Below, piece after piece: positions 1-7,453 of a stretch of 11,373 bases of DNA. Location: positions 1 through 11,373 of the forward strand of contig JAHEMP010000051.1 of assembly GCA_024643585.1 (NCBI GenBank), given 5' to 3'. Numbering within the stretch: the first letter of the stretch is position 1; each line of letters opens with the position of its first letter. Source of the stretch: Crocinitomicaceae bacterium (GTDB lineage: Bacteria > Bacteroidota > Bacteroidia > Flavobacteriales_D > Crocinitomicaceae). Below the pieces are notes generated by a model. The model did no database searches and was not told the DNA's origin. It saw nothing but the letters and a program-made list of their open reading frames with translations. Both the position numbers and the translations under genes were made by a program.

Positions 1-67
1 TTCTTTACGAAATCTCTGTGCACCCCGAGTATTTCTGCCCACTAAGGCATGCTTAAAAACTCTCGTT

Positions 68-88
68 CACAATTCTCAATTGTCAATT
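68..88. repeat. three tandem 7-bp units upstream of the ABC-F gene
   Basis: Three adjacent heptamers, CACAATT, CTCAATT and GTCAATT, differ only in their first two bases. They also form a small inverted repeat, ACAATT-CTC-AATTGT, at 69-83. The array lies just upstream of and partly under the proposed promoter of the ABC-F gene. It could be a protein-binding site or simple low-complexity drift; the sequence alone does not decide. Confidence 0.4.
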
Positions 89-106
89 AAAAAACCCGTA
101 TCTTTG
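80..106 (+). promoter_or_regulatory. candidate Bacteroidota-type promoter of the ABC-F operon
   Basis: TATCTTTG at 99-106 matches the -7 consensus TAnnTTTG exactly. A TTG at 80-82 could serve as the -33 element, although the 16-nt spacer is slightly shorter than the usual 17-23. A start about 4-7 nt downstream of the box would leave a leader of roughly 15-20 nt before the ATG at 129. The leader is A-rich with no Shine-Dalgarno site, as is normal in this phylum. Confidence 0.42.
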
Positions 107-128
107 CACAAAATTTCGAAAACATACT

Positions 129-1751
129 ATGTTAACAGTAAACAATTTATCCCTCCAATTTGGTAAACGTGTCCTTTTTGATGACGTTAATTTAAAATTT
201 GTAGAAGGAAACTGCTACGGCGTTATTGGTGCGAACGGTGCTGGAAAATCAACTTTTCTTAAAATTTTAACAGGGGAGCAAGACCCGACAAAGGGACAAA
301 TTGCATTAGAACCAGGAAAAAGAATGGCGGTTTTATCACAAAATCACCAAGAATTTGATGAGTATCCTGTTTTGCAAACTGTAATCATGGGGCACAAACG
401 TCTTTTCGAAATAATGCAAGAAAAAGATGCTTTATACGCTAAACCAGATTTTTCGGAAGAAGATGGTATGCGTACGGGTGAATTAGAAGGTGAATTTGCA
501 GATTTGGAAGGCTGGAATGCGGAGACGGATGCAGCTACTTTGTTGTCGAACCTGGGTATTGAAGAATCTCGTCATTATACATTAATGGGCGATATGCCGA
601 GTGAATACAAAGTTCGAATATTGTTGGCGCAAGCACTTTTTGGGAATCCTGATTTGTTGGTTCTAGATGAGCCGACAAATGACTTGGATCTTAAAACAAT
701 CAGTTGGTTGGAGGATTTTTTATTGGATTTTAAAAACACTGTAATAGTTGTATCGCACGATAGACACTTCTTGGATACCGTTTGTACGAACATTTGTGAT
801 ATCGATTTCAGTAAAATAAACTTGTATACAGGTAACTATACTTTCTGGTATGAATCGTCTCAATTGGCTGCTCGTCAACGTTCTGACAAAAACAAAAAAG
901 CCGAAGACAAGAAGAAAGAGTTGCAAGACTTTATATCCCGTTTTTCGGCAAATGCTTCGAAATCAAAACAAGCGACATCTCGTCGCAAAATGTTGGATAA
1001 GTTAGATTTAGATGAAATTCAACCTTCTTCGCGACGTTATCCAGGAATTAATTTCAATGCAGACCGCGATCCAGGAAATCAAATTTTAACGGTTGAAAAT
1101 CTTTCGGCAAAACACGAGGGTGAATGGTTGTTCAAGGATTTGAATTTCACATTGAACAAAGGCGACAAAGTGGCAATTTTGTCAAAAAACTCGGTGGCAA
1201 TTACAGCTTTATTTGAAATATTAAATGGAAATAAAAAACCGGAAACGGGAACATTCTCCTACGGTACAACGATAACGACTGCTTATTTGCCGAATGAAAA
1301 TCATAGCTTCTTTAAAGATAAAATCAGTCTAATCGATTGGTTGCGTCAATACGCCCAAACAGACGAGGAGAAAGAGGAAGTTAACTTACGTGGATTTTTA
1401 GGTAGAATGTTGTTCTCAGGAGAAGAAGCCTTGAAATCAGCAAATGTACTTTCAGGAGGTGAAAAGGTTCGTTGTATGTTGTCTCGAATGATGTTGGCAA
1501 AAGCCAATGTTTTGATGATGGACGAACCGACAAACCACTTGGATTTGGAATCCATTACAGCATTGAACAATGGTATGCGCGATTTTCCAAGCAATATCAT
1601 CTTTACGTCTCATGACCACGAATTGACGAATACAGTAGCCAATCGAATTATTGAGATAACGCCGAATGGTTTCATGGACAAAATGATGCCTTACGATGCT
1701 TACTTGAGCGATGATAAAATTGCTCAATTGCAAGAAGAAATGTACGCCTAA
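129..1751 (+). CDS. ybiT: YbiT-type ABC-F family ATPase (ribosome-associated)
   Basis: This 540-residue soluble protein has two ABC nucleotide-binding domains and no membrane segment, which is the ABC-F layout. ABC-F proteins bind the ribosomal E site and adjust the peptidyl-transferase centre. In domain 1, Walker A is GANGAGKS (34-41), the Q-loop Gln is Q71, Walker B is LLVLDE (176-181) and the switch His is H210. The interdomain linker at about 245-305 is charged and contains SRFSANASKSKQATSR-type sequence typical of YbiT. In domain 2 the signature LSGGE (441-445), Walker B VLMMDE (461-466) and switch H495 are intact. However, domain 1 has MPSEYKV (156-162) instead of a signature, and domain 2 has SKNSVAIT (352-359) where Walker A should be. 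Only one composite ATP site is therefore complete. From memory, E. coli YbiT also lacks a canonical LSGG in domain 1 but keeps both Walker A motifs. It is the first gene of a probable operon. The ABC-F call is certain; the exact role in translation is unknown. Confidence 0.95.
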   Translation: MLTVNNLSLQFGKRVLFDDVNLKFVEGNCYGVIGANGAGKSTFLKILTGEQDPTKGQIALEPGKRMAVLSQNHQEFDEYPVLQTVIMGHKRLFEIMQEKDALYAKPDFSEEDGMRTGELEGEFADLEGWNAETDAATLLSNLGIEESRHYTLMGDMPSEYKVRILLAQALFGNPDLLVLDEPTNDLDLKTISWLEDFLLDFKNTVIVVSHDRHFLDTVCTNICDIDFSKINLYTGNYTFWYESSQLAARQRSDKNKKAEDKKKELQDFISRFSANASKSKQATSRRKMLDKLDLDEIQPSSRRYPGINFNADRDPGNQILTVENLSAKHEGEWLFKDLNFTLNKGDKVAILSKNSVAITALFEILNGNKKPETGTFSYGTTITTAYLPNENHSFFKDKISLIDWLRQYAQTDEEKEEVNLRGFLGRMLFSGEEALKSANVLSGGEKVRCMLSRMMLAKANVLMMDEPTNHLDLESITALNNGMRDFPSNIIFTSHDHELTNTVANRIIEITPNGFMDKMMPYDAYLSDDKIAQLQEEMYA

Positions 1752-1768
1752 ATAATTAGTAACGATCG

Positions 1769-2662
1769 ATGAAAGAGCCAATTCAGTTTCAATTTATTTG
1801 GCAGCATAAGCTCATTGGCTTTTTCAGAAATATTGATTTTCCAGGTTTTAGAAAACTATCTCTTCTTCTTCCAAAATGGTTGTTGCCAAAGGCAGAAAAC
1901 ATTGGAGAACACATTCTAACACTACCTTCAGGCTTGAAACTTTGGATCAATCCATCCAAGGATCAAGGCGTGGAAAGAAGTCTTTTTGAAACAGGAACGT
2001 ATGAAAGAGGGACACTTCATTTTATGAAGACCTATCTCAAGCCCAACGATACATTTGTAGATATAGGAGCCAATATTGGATTGATGTCCATTACGGCAAG
2101 AAGAGCCGTTGGAGAGGGAGGGAAAGTATGGGCTTTTGAGGCCAACAAGAACACTTTTGCTATTTTAGAAAAAAATATTGCTCTCAATAATTTTACAGAC
2201 CTTCTTTGTTTTGAATGCGGTTTAGGATCTCAACGAGAAACGAAATTGCTCTACGACAATTGGTCCATTAATCGTGGAGCTGCCTCAACCGTGGTGAAAG
2301 GTGATAATGCCGAATCTACTGAAATTACAATTTTAAAACTTGACGATGTTGCGAATCAACAAAACATCCAACCTACCATGATTAAAATTGATGTCGAAGG
2401 AATGGAAGAGGATGTTTTAATTGGCGCCGAAAGAGTAATACATGAATACCGACCCATTCTCATTGTTGAATTTTCTGAAGAACGAGGAGACGACACTCGA
2501 GGTAAACTATATGCGAGATTGATATCTTTGCACAATTACAAGATTTTTAAATTAAAAGGCTCCAAAGAACGCGCTTCGAAATTAATTGAGGTTAAACAAG
2601 CACAAGATTTGCCCAATGACGACAACGTTTTTTGCATGCCAATCGAAAAAATAAAGAAATGA
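1769..2662 (+). CDS. FkbM-family SAM-dependent methyltransferase
   Basis: This 297-residue protein has a Rossmann-type methyltransferase core. SAM-binding motif I is VDIGANIGLMSI (97-108) and the acidic ribose-binding residue is E124 in AFEAN. The FkbM signature KIDVEGME is at 206-213, and the C-terminus carries the usual DNVFC segment (285-289). FkbM enzymes methylate hydroxyl groups of small molecules or glycans; in Bacteroidota they often occur in surface polysaccharide or glycosylation loci, but nothing nearby identifies the substrate. There is no signal peptide, so it should be cytoplasmic. The ATG lies 17 nt after the ABC-F stop, and its own stop overlaps the start of the M61 peptidase gene (ATGA), which implies cotranscription and possibly translational coupling. 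Length is normal for the family and the motifs are complete. Confidence 0.9.
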   Translation: MKEPIQFQFIWQHKLIGFFRNIDFPGFRKLSLLLPKWLLPKAENIGEHILTLPSGLKLWINPSKDQGVERSLFETGTYERGTLHFMKTYLKPNDTFVDIGANIGLMSITARRAVGEGGKVWAFEANKNTFAILEKNIALNNFTDLLCFECGLGSQRETKLLYDNWSINRGAASTVVKGDNAESTEITILKLDDVANQQNIQPTMIKIDVEGMEEDVLIGAERVIHEYRPILIVEFSEERGDDTRGKLYARLISLHNYKIFKLKGSKERASKLIEVKQAQDLPNDDNVFCMPIEKIKK

Positions 2663-4371
2663 AAGTTCAGTATACTTTAAGCTGCGAAAATGCGAATCAG
2701 CAATACGTATCCATAGATGTTGTTTTTCCTGTAAATGAGGTTGAAACACTGGTTTATTTGCCAACTTGGCGTCCAGGCAGATACGAATTGGGGAATTTTG
2801 CAAAAAATATAAAGCACTTTCAGATTTTTGGCTCAGACAATCAACCACTTTCTTTCAAAAAGACACACAAAGCAGTTTGGAAAGTAGATACCGCAAACCA
2901 AACGTCTATACGCGTCGTCTACAAATACTTTGCAAATGAACTGAATGCCGGTAGTACCTTCCTATCAAATGAGCAATTATATGTTAATCCTGTAAACTGT
3001 TTTCTTTTCACTGACGAAACAAAAGAATTGCCTGTAGAAGTAGATTTGAAAATTCCTTCAGATTATCAAATTGCATGTAATTTAAAGTCTGATGGGAATA
3101 CTTTATGTGCTGATAACTTCGAAACCGTGGTGGATTCGCCTTTCATTGCGTCCGCCACATTGAAACACGATTCCTATACGGTTGCTGGAACGACATTCCA
3201 TCTTTGGTTTCAAGGATTGGATAAGATAGATTGGGTTAAATTAAAAAAAGACTTTACCGCATTTACGAAAAAACAAATAGAGAAGTTTTCGGAATTCCCA
3301 GTAAACGATTACCATTATTTATTTCAAATAATGCCTTACAAAGCCTACCATGGTGTTGAACATCATGCGTCAACGGTAATTCTACTTGGTCCTAGTTATG
3401 CTGTATTTGGGGATTATTACAATGAATTATTGGGTGTTTCATCCCATGAGCTGTACCACACGTGGAATGTAAAAGCAATACGGCCAATTGAAATGTTTCC
3501 TTACAATTTCAAAGAAGAGAATTTTTCTGAACTTGGCTATATCTGTGAAGGAATCACGACCTACATGGGTGATTTGTTCTTGTTAAAATCAAAAGTTTTC
3601 AATTTTGATCAATACAAATTGGAGTTCAATGCTCAATTGCAAAAACATTTCGACAATCAAGGTCGATTTAATTATTCCGTAGCCGAATCGTCTTTTGACA
3701 CGTGGTTGGATGGTTATGCTCCTGGCGCTCCTGGACGAAAAGTATCGATTTATACTGAAGGTTGTTTGTTAGCATTTGTAACGGATGTTCGAATCCGTCG
3801 TGCAACAGTTAATAAATTTGGCTTGGATGATTTGATGAGACGATTGTACTTCGATTATGCCTTAAAAAACAAAGGTGTATCAGAAGAGGATTACAAAGCA
3901 GAATTAGAAAACTTAACAGGTGAAGATTGGAACGATCTTTTTACCGATTATTTTCATGGCACAAAAGCATACGAAGTCATTTTAGCAGACGCATTAGATT
4001 ACTTAGGAATGGAATTGATACATTCTCCTTCGAAAAGTTACAGCGAGGCTTATTTGGGAATTAAAACCGTTCCTTCAAATCAAAATTTCGTTGTCCAATC
4101 TATTTTTCCAGGAAGTACCGCAGATATGGGTGGAATTATGTTGGAAGATGAGATTATCGGAGTAAACGGATGCGCCTGTCAAGGTGAACTGGATAAATGG
4201 CTAAAAATGCACGACGACGAGCATAAAAGACTAACTATTATCCGAAAAGGAAAAATTGTTGAGCTTGCACTGCCACAATTGAACAGAACATTTTTTAATG
4301 TTTATAGTATCCAAGAAATTAAATCGAAAACAAAACATCAAACCAATGCTTTTGATCATTGGTTGAAATAG
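2659..4371 (+). CDS. M61-family metallopeptidase with C-terminal PDZ domain
   Basis: An M61 (glycyl aminopeptidase-like) zinc metallopeptidase of 570 residues. The N-terminal beta-rich M61_N domain occupies about 1-170. The catalytic domain carries HELYH (263-267) within SHELYHTWNVKAIRP, the typical M61 zinc site, and the likely third zinc ligand is the Glu of EGITTY (E298). The preceding GVEHH motif (232-236) is also characteristic. A PDZ domain lies at about 465-540, with IFPGSTADMGG and LEDEIIGVNG matching its core. No signal peptide is visible, so it is probably cytoplasmic. An in-frame ATG at 2632 would give nine more residues (MHANRKNKE), but I prefer 2659: it forms the ATGA overlap with the upstream stop and begins directly with the expected beta-strand (MKVQYTLS). 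M61 enzymes are aminopeptidase-like; the substrate is unknown. Confidence 0.93.
   Translation: MKVQYTLSCENANQQYVSIDVVFPVNEVETLVYLPTWRPGRYELGNFAKNIKHFQIFGSDNQPLSFKKTHKAVWKVDTANQTSIRVVYKYFANELNAGSTFLSNEQLYVNPVNCFLFTDETKELPVEVDLKIPSDYQIACNLKSDGNTLCADNFETVVDSPFIASATLKHDSYTVAGTTFHLWFQGLDKIDWVKLKKDFTAFTKKQIEKFSEFPVNDYHYLFQIMPYKAYHGVEHHASTVILLGPSYAVFGDYYNELLGVSSHELYHTWNVKAIRPIEMFPYNFKEENFSELGYICEGITTYMGDLFLLKSKVFNFDQYKLEFNAQLQKHFDNQGRFNYSVAESSFDTWLDGYAPGAPGRKVSIYTEGCLLAFVTDVRIRRATVNKFGLDDLMRRLYFDYALKNKGVSEEDYKAELENLTGEDWNDLFTDYFHGTKAYEVILADALDYLGMELIHSPSKSYSEAYLGIKTVPSNQNFVVQSIFPGSTADMGGIMLEDEIIGVNGCACQGELDKWLKMHDDEHKRLTIIRKGKIVELALPQLNRTFFNVYSIQEIKSKTKHQTNAFDHWLK
4341..4364 (-). terminator. candidate hairpin terminator for the leftward small secreted gene
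   Basis: AACCAATG (4341-4348) and CATTGGTT (4357-4364) form a perfect 8-bp inverted repeat around an 8-nt loop. Read on the minus strand, the hairpin begins 13 nt after the stop of the small secreted-protein gene and is followed by the T-rich run TGATGTTTTGTTTTCG. This is the order expected of an intrinsic terminator. It lies inside the last codons of the M61 peptidase gene on the other strand. The stem is only moderately stable, and on the plus strand there is no T-run after it. Confidence 0.42.
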
Positions 4372-4377
4372 AAAACG

Positions 4378-4836
4378 TTATTCTTCGTCCTTTATCTCTC
4401 TGACAACAATATTCTTTACGTGAAAATTTGTCAACTCTGAAACATTCTCGATGTTCAAAAATTTGCTGAAAATTCTCAGTCTATAATAATTATCATCACC
4501 ACAAGTTGCTTCAATACTTGCATTTGGGGCCAACTTTAAGGTTTGAGACATTTCAGCCAGTCCGCCTTCACAGTTGTAACATTTGTCACCGTAGGTAACG
4601 TCGTATTGCCAGTCAACAAAAATGTTTTTTTCAGTGGTATTTGTAAATTTCAAATACACTTCCTCCATGTTGATTCCTTGTTTGGGCTGGTCGCAGGCCA
4701 ATTTTTGGTATTCTACCTTAATTCCTTGGTCATCGTATAATTGTTTCCAATTGTTCTCTTGGCTAAAGGAAAAAGAAGACAAAAACAAAATGGACACGAG
4801 AAGAGAAAAAGAAAAATGGGTTCTTAGTTTTTTCAT
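4378..4836 (-). CDS. small secreted protein with four cysteines, unknown function
   Basis: This 152-residue protein starts with a clear Sec signal peptide: MKK, then a hydrophobic core at about 8-22, and likely cleavage after SFS before QENN (about residue 25). The mature part has four cysteines (C48, C86, C89, C112), including a CYNC pair in KCYNCEGG, which may form disulfides or bind metal. The sequence LKFTNTTEKNIFVDW (62-76) suggests a beta-sandwich-like fold, but I do not recognise a family. An upstream in-frame ATG at 4917 would add 27 residues in front of the signal peptide and is rejected for that reason. It converges with the M61 gene, leaving 6 nt between stops. The position one gene downstream of the TonB receptor is consistent with an envelope role but does not prove one. 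Confidence 0.75.
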   Translation of the reverse strand: MKKLRTHFSFSLLVSILFLSSFSFSQENNWKQLYDDQGIKVEYQKLACDQPKQGINMEEVYLKFTNTTEKNIFVDWQYDVTYGDKCYNCEGGLAEMSQTLKLAPNASIEATCGDDNYYRLRIFSKFLNIENVSELTNFHVKNIVVREIKDEE

Positions 4837-4863
4837 TTTGGAGAGAATTTTCAAGTTTGAATC

Positions 4864-4892
4864 TAAAAATACAATTTTTAAAGTGAGGCAAA
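4864..4892 (-). promoter_or_regulatory. candidate promoter of the small secreted-protein gene
   Basis: On the minus strand, TTTG (4889-4892) is followed after 17 nt by TATTTTTA (4864-4871), one mismatch from TAnnTTTG. It sits about 28 nt upstream of the preferred ATG at 4836, leaving room for a short leader. The upstream alternative ATG at 4917 would lie outside this transcript, which supports the shorter protein. The match is imperfect, so this is tentative. Confidence 0.35.
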
Positions 4893-4979
4893 CGCATTTC
4901 ATATACACAATGTGCATTTTGCCCCTAGTTTTAAATTAACGCTTCCTCTGAAAAAGAGTTGCCTTTTATTACGAATTAC

Positions 4980-7319
4980 TTAAAATTTATAGCTTATTCC
5001 TAAACTTGGAAGTATAGGAAACTGATAAATCGTTTCTTGAGAAACTCGGTTTACATAGAAAATATTTTGTCTATCGTAAACGTTCGTTACACTCGCAATA
5101 ATTTCAATAATGTCTTTGTTTTTAAATTCAAACTGTTTTTTAACTGTAATATCTAATCGATGGTAATACGGCAGACGTTCAGAATTTAGCTCACCCAATT
5201 GCGTTGTAATACTTGATGGATTGCTGTTCAGATAATCGGTGGTCACACCTCCTGAAAAGGTTTGTCCTTGATAAAATGCCGCAGTTGGTGTAAATGGTAA
5301 ACCTGAGCCTAAATTCCATCTAACACTCAATTCCAATGTCTTTTTCTTGCCAAATAAGTACGTTCCCACCAGGTTAACATTGTGTCTTCTGTCAAATACA
5401 GGGTAATACTCTTTAACACCGTCCCAACGAGTCGACTTACCATAGGAGTAAACCCCCCAAATGAATAGACGCTCTTGGCTGTATTTTAACAATAAATCTA
5501 CTCCGTAACTGACACCAGACTCGATTAAAAAATCTTTTTTCAAGATATCCGGAATACTTGCAAATTCTGCGTTGTCTTCGTATTGTTTGTTGATATTGAT
5601 ATTACTCAACTGTGGAAAGTACTTGTAATATCCTTCAATATTTGCTGTCCACTTTTTGGTAATGTCAATTTCCGTTCCAGCGATAGCATGCCAACTGTAT
5701 TGAATCCCATTGGATGGATTTGTCGTTTTACCAAATTGGTTTGTGAAAGTACTTTGTACGTTTGACGGTGCAGATAACAAACCGTTGAATAAGTTTACTA
5801 CGTCTTTATCCGATGAAGCAGAAGTGAAGTTTTGTGAATATCTTCCTCCCGAAAATTTCAATCTCAATTTTTCGTTGACATTGTACTTGGCACCTAAGCG
5901 AGGTTCTAATGAAATTGTATTCAATGAAGCATAAACTTGCGCTCTAAAACTTGGTTGAATCACCCATCGGTTTCTCACCAATCTGTAGTTTACGTATGCG
6001 CCAATTTCCGTATTGAATCCTTCCAGTTTAATCGTTTGGAAAGCCTCGTTGGTCGTAACAAAGTCGGTATTGAATCCGCCAATGTTAATACCGTAATTGA
6101 ATTCACTGTCTTTTCGTAAGAAATAGGTAAAGTCAAAACCTAAGTCAAAACCACCAATGGAACTAGACCTTTCTGGAGCGCCAACCTCGTTGAATGTCGT
6201 CTTATAGTTGGAGCCGTTAATGTGTCCACGTATAAAAATTGGTGAACTACTTGGAACCAAAATAAAGTTTGCTCCACCACCAGTTGATCTCCAATCGATA
6301 TCTGCAATACCGTAATTTACGCTGTCTCTATTGTGAAATCCAAAAACACTAAATTTCGAACCGCCGTCTGCGTTGATAGTTACCTTTCCGTACCCATCTG
6401 TAAAGGTAAACGGAAGTCCATTTCCATTGTTTACTCTTGGGTATAAAGCATCTGATGTTTGGGCCAATAAACTTCTTTTACCTGAGAAAATATAAGAAGC
6501 CTTACTTGGGGATCCATCTTTTGGTTTAGAAAAAGGTCCTTCCAAAACGGCTTTTGCCAAGAAAGGCGAAATAGAGAGTTTGCCCCCAAACTCTTTTCTA
6601 TTGCCATCTCGGTAGGTAATATCCATTACAGATGAAATTCTTCCACCAAATTTAGCATCAAACCCACCCGTGTATACATCTGCATTTTTTATCAATTCCG
6701 TTTCAAAAACAGAAAAGAATCCAATGGAGTGAAAAGGGCTATAGACGGTCATTCCATCCAGTAATATTTTATTTTGAATAGGTGTTCCACCGCGCACATA
6801 CAATTGTCCTCCTTGGTCACCAGTGGTAATAACTCCCGGCGTAACGCTCAAGGCACCTACGATATCATTTTCAGCTCCCATACTTGGGATTCTTTCCAGG
6901 CCTTTTTTGTCTAATTTAATTTGGGAAATCATAACTTCTGTCTTCTTCTGTTTGCTTTCAGCAGAGACATTCACTTGATCGATTTCCTTGATAGAGGCAT
7001 CTTTTTCTAATTCAAATTTTAAGTTGATGATGTTACTTCCACTTTCGACAACAACCTTTTCTTCAATTTTTTTGTAGGTATAATTTTCAATGACAAGTAA
7101 ATATTCTCCAACTGGTATCTTTACCATGCTAAAAAATCCATTTACATCTGTGATGGCACCAGTAACGGTTGCGCCGTCACTATTATTAACAAGTTTAACT
7201 TTTTCAAATGGAGCAACTTCACCGGAACTTTTTAGGTAGATGAAACCTCTAATATTGCAATCTTGAGAAAATAAAATTCCAGCAAAGAATATTGAAACAA
7301 GGGTAAGAAATATCTTCAT
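4980..7319 (-). CDS. TonB-dependent outer-membrane receptor with carboxypeptidase-like regulatory domain
   Basis: A 779-residue outer-membrane receptor. The signal peptide is MKIFLTLVSIFFAGILFSQ (1-19). A carboxypeptidase-D regulatory-like beta-sandwich follows at about 21-105 (note ITDVNGFF and IPVGEYLLVIE). The plug domain spans about 126-240, with LYVRGG (173-178), KILLDGM (184-190) and VYTGGFDAKFGGRISSVMDI (215-234). The rest is an aromatic-rich beta-barrel that ends in Phe (LGISYKF), the usual outer-membrane assembly signal. An ATG ten codons upstream (7349) would place MLIRVNQLLK before the signal peptide and is rejected. Such receptors import siderophores, cobalamin, peptides or glycans using TonB-ExbBD energy. 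No SusD-type lipoprotein is adjacent, so a canonical SusCD glycan pair is unlikely; the ligand is unknown. A 134-nt gap separates it from mazG upstream, so it may have its own promoter. Confidence 0.93.
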   Translation of the reverse strand: MKIFLTLVSIFFAGILFSQDCNIRGFIYLKSSGEVAPFEKVKLVNNSDGATVTGAITDVNGFFSMVKIPVGEYLLVIENYTYKKIEEKVVVESGSNIINLKFELEKDASIKEIDQVNVSAESKQKKTEVMISQIKLDKKGLERIPSMGAENDIVGALSVTPGVITTGDQGGQLYVRGGTPIQNKILLDGMTVYSPFHSIGFFSVFETELIKNADVYTGGFDAKFGGRISSVMDITYRDGNRKEFGGKLSISPFLAKAVLEGPFSKPKDGSPSKASYIFSGKRSLLAQTSDALYPRVNNGNGLPFTFTDGYGKVTINADGGSKFSVFGFHNRDSVNYGIADIDWRSTGGGANFILVPSSSPIFIRGHINGSNYKTTFNEVGAPERSSSIGGFDLGFDFTYFLRKDSEFNYGINIGGFNTDFVTTNEAFQTIKLEGFNTEIGAYVNYRLVRNRWVIQPSFRAQVYASLNTISLEPRLGAKYNVNEKLRLKFSGGRYSQNFTSASSDKDVVNLFNGLLSAPSNVQSTFTNQFGKTTNPSNGIQYSWHAIAGTEIDITKKWTANIEGYYKYFPQLSNININKQYEDNAEFASIPDILKKDFLIESGVSYGVDLLLKYSQERLFIWGVYSYGKSTRWDGVKEYYPVFDRRHNVNLVGTYLFGKKKTLELSVRWNLGSGLPFTPTAAFYQGQTFSGGVTTDYLNSNPSSITTQLGELNSERLPYYHRLDITVKKQFEFKNKDIIEIIASVTNVYDRQNIFYVNRVSQETIYQFPILPSLGISYKF

Positions 7320-7453
7320 TTTTAACAATTGGTTAACTCGTATTAGCATTGAGAATGCGAATATAAGCTTTTCATTACGTATTCTATAATAAGAAAATCG
7401 AAAAGGTTGTAATCGGTAGGAGTTCTTTATTAAACGGTTTTAAAGAGAATAAA

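Noticed and set aside
1..60. One minus-strand frame is open from about position 60 to the left edge (reads ...VGRNTRGAQRFRKE), possibly the N-terminus of a divergent gene.
   Set aside because: Only about 20 codons, with no ATG in frame and no recognisable motif; too short to support a gene.
2632..2658. Upstream in-frame ATG for the M61 peptidase.
   Set aside because: It would overlap the methyltransferase gene by 31 nt and add a charged nonapeptide; the ATG at 2659 gives the common ATGA overlap and a natural N-terminus.
4543..4939. Plus-strand open frames of 65 and 105 codons opposite the small secreted gene.
   Set aside because: They are antisense to a gene with a clear signal peptide and resemble no known protein.
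4946..4958. CTCT-GAAAA-AGAG inverted repeat between the TonB receptor stop and the small gene, as a terminator.
   Set aside because: Only a 4-bp stem, and no convincing T-run on the minus strand after it.
7358..7365. TATATTCG on the minus strand as a promoter box for the TonB receptor.
   Set aside because: One mismatch in the conserved TTTG part and no TTG element at the correct distance upstream.
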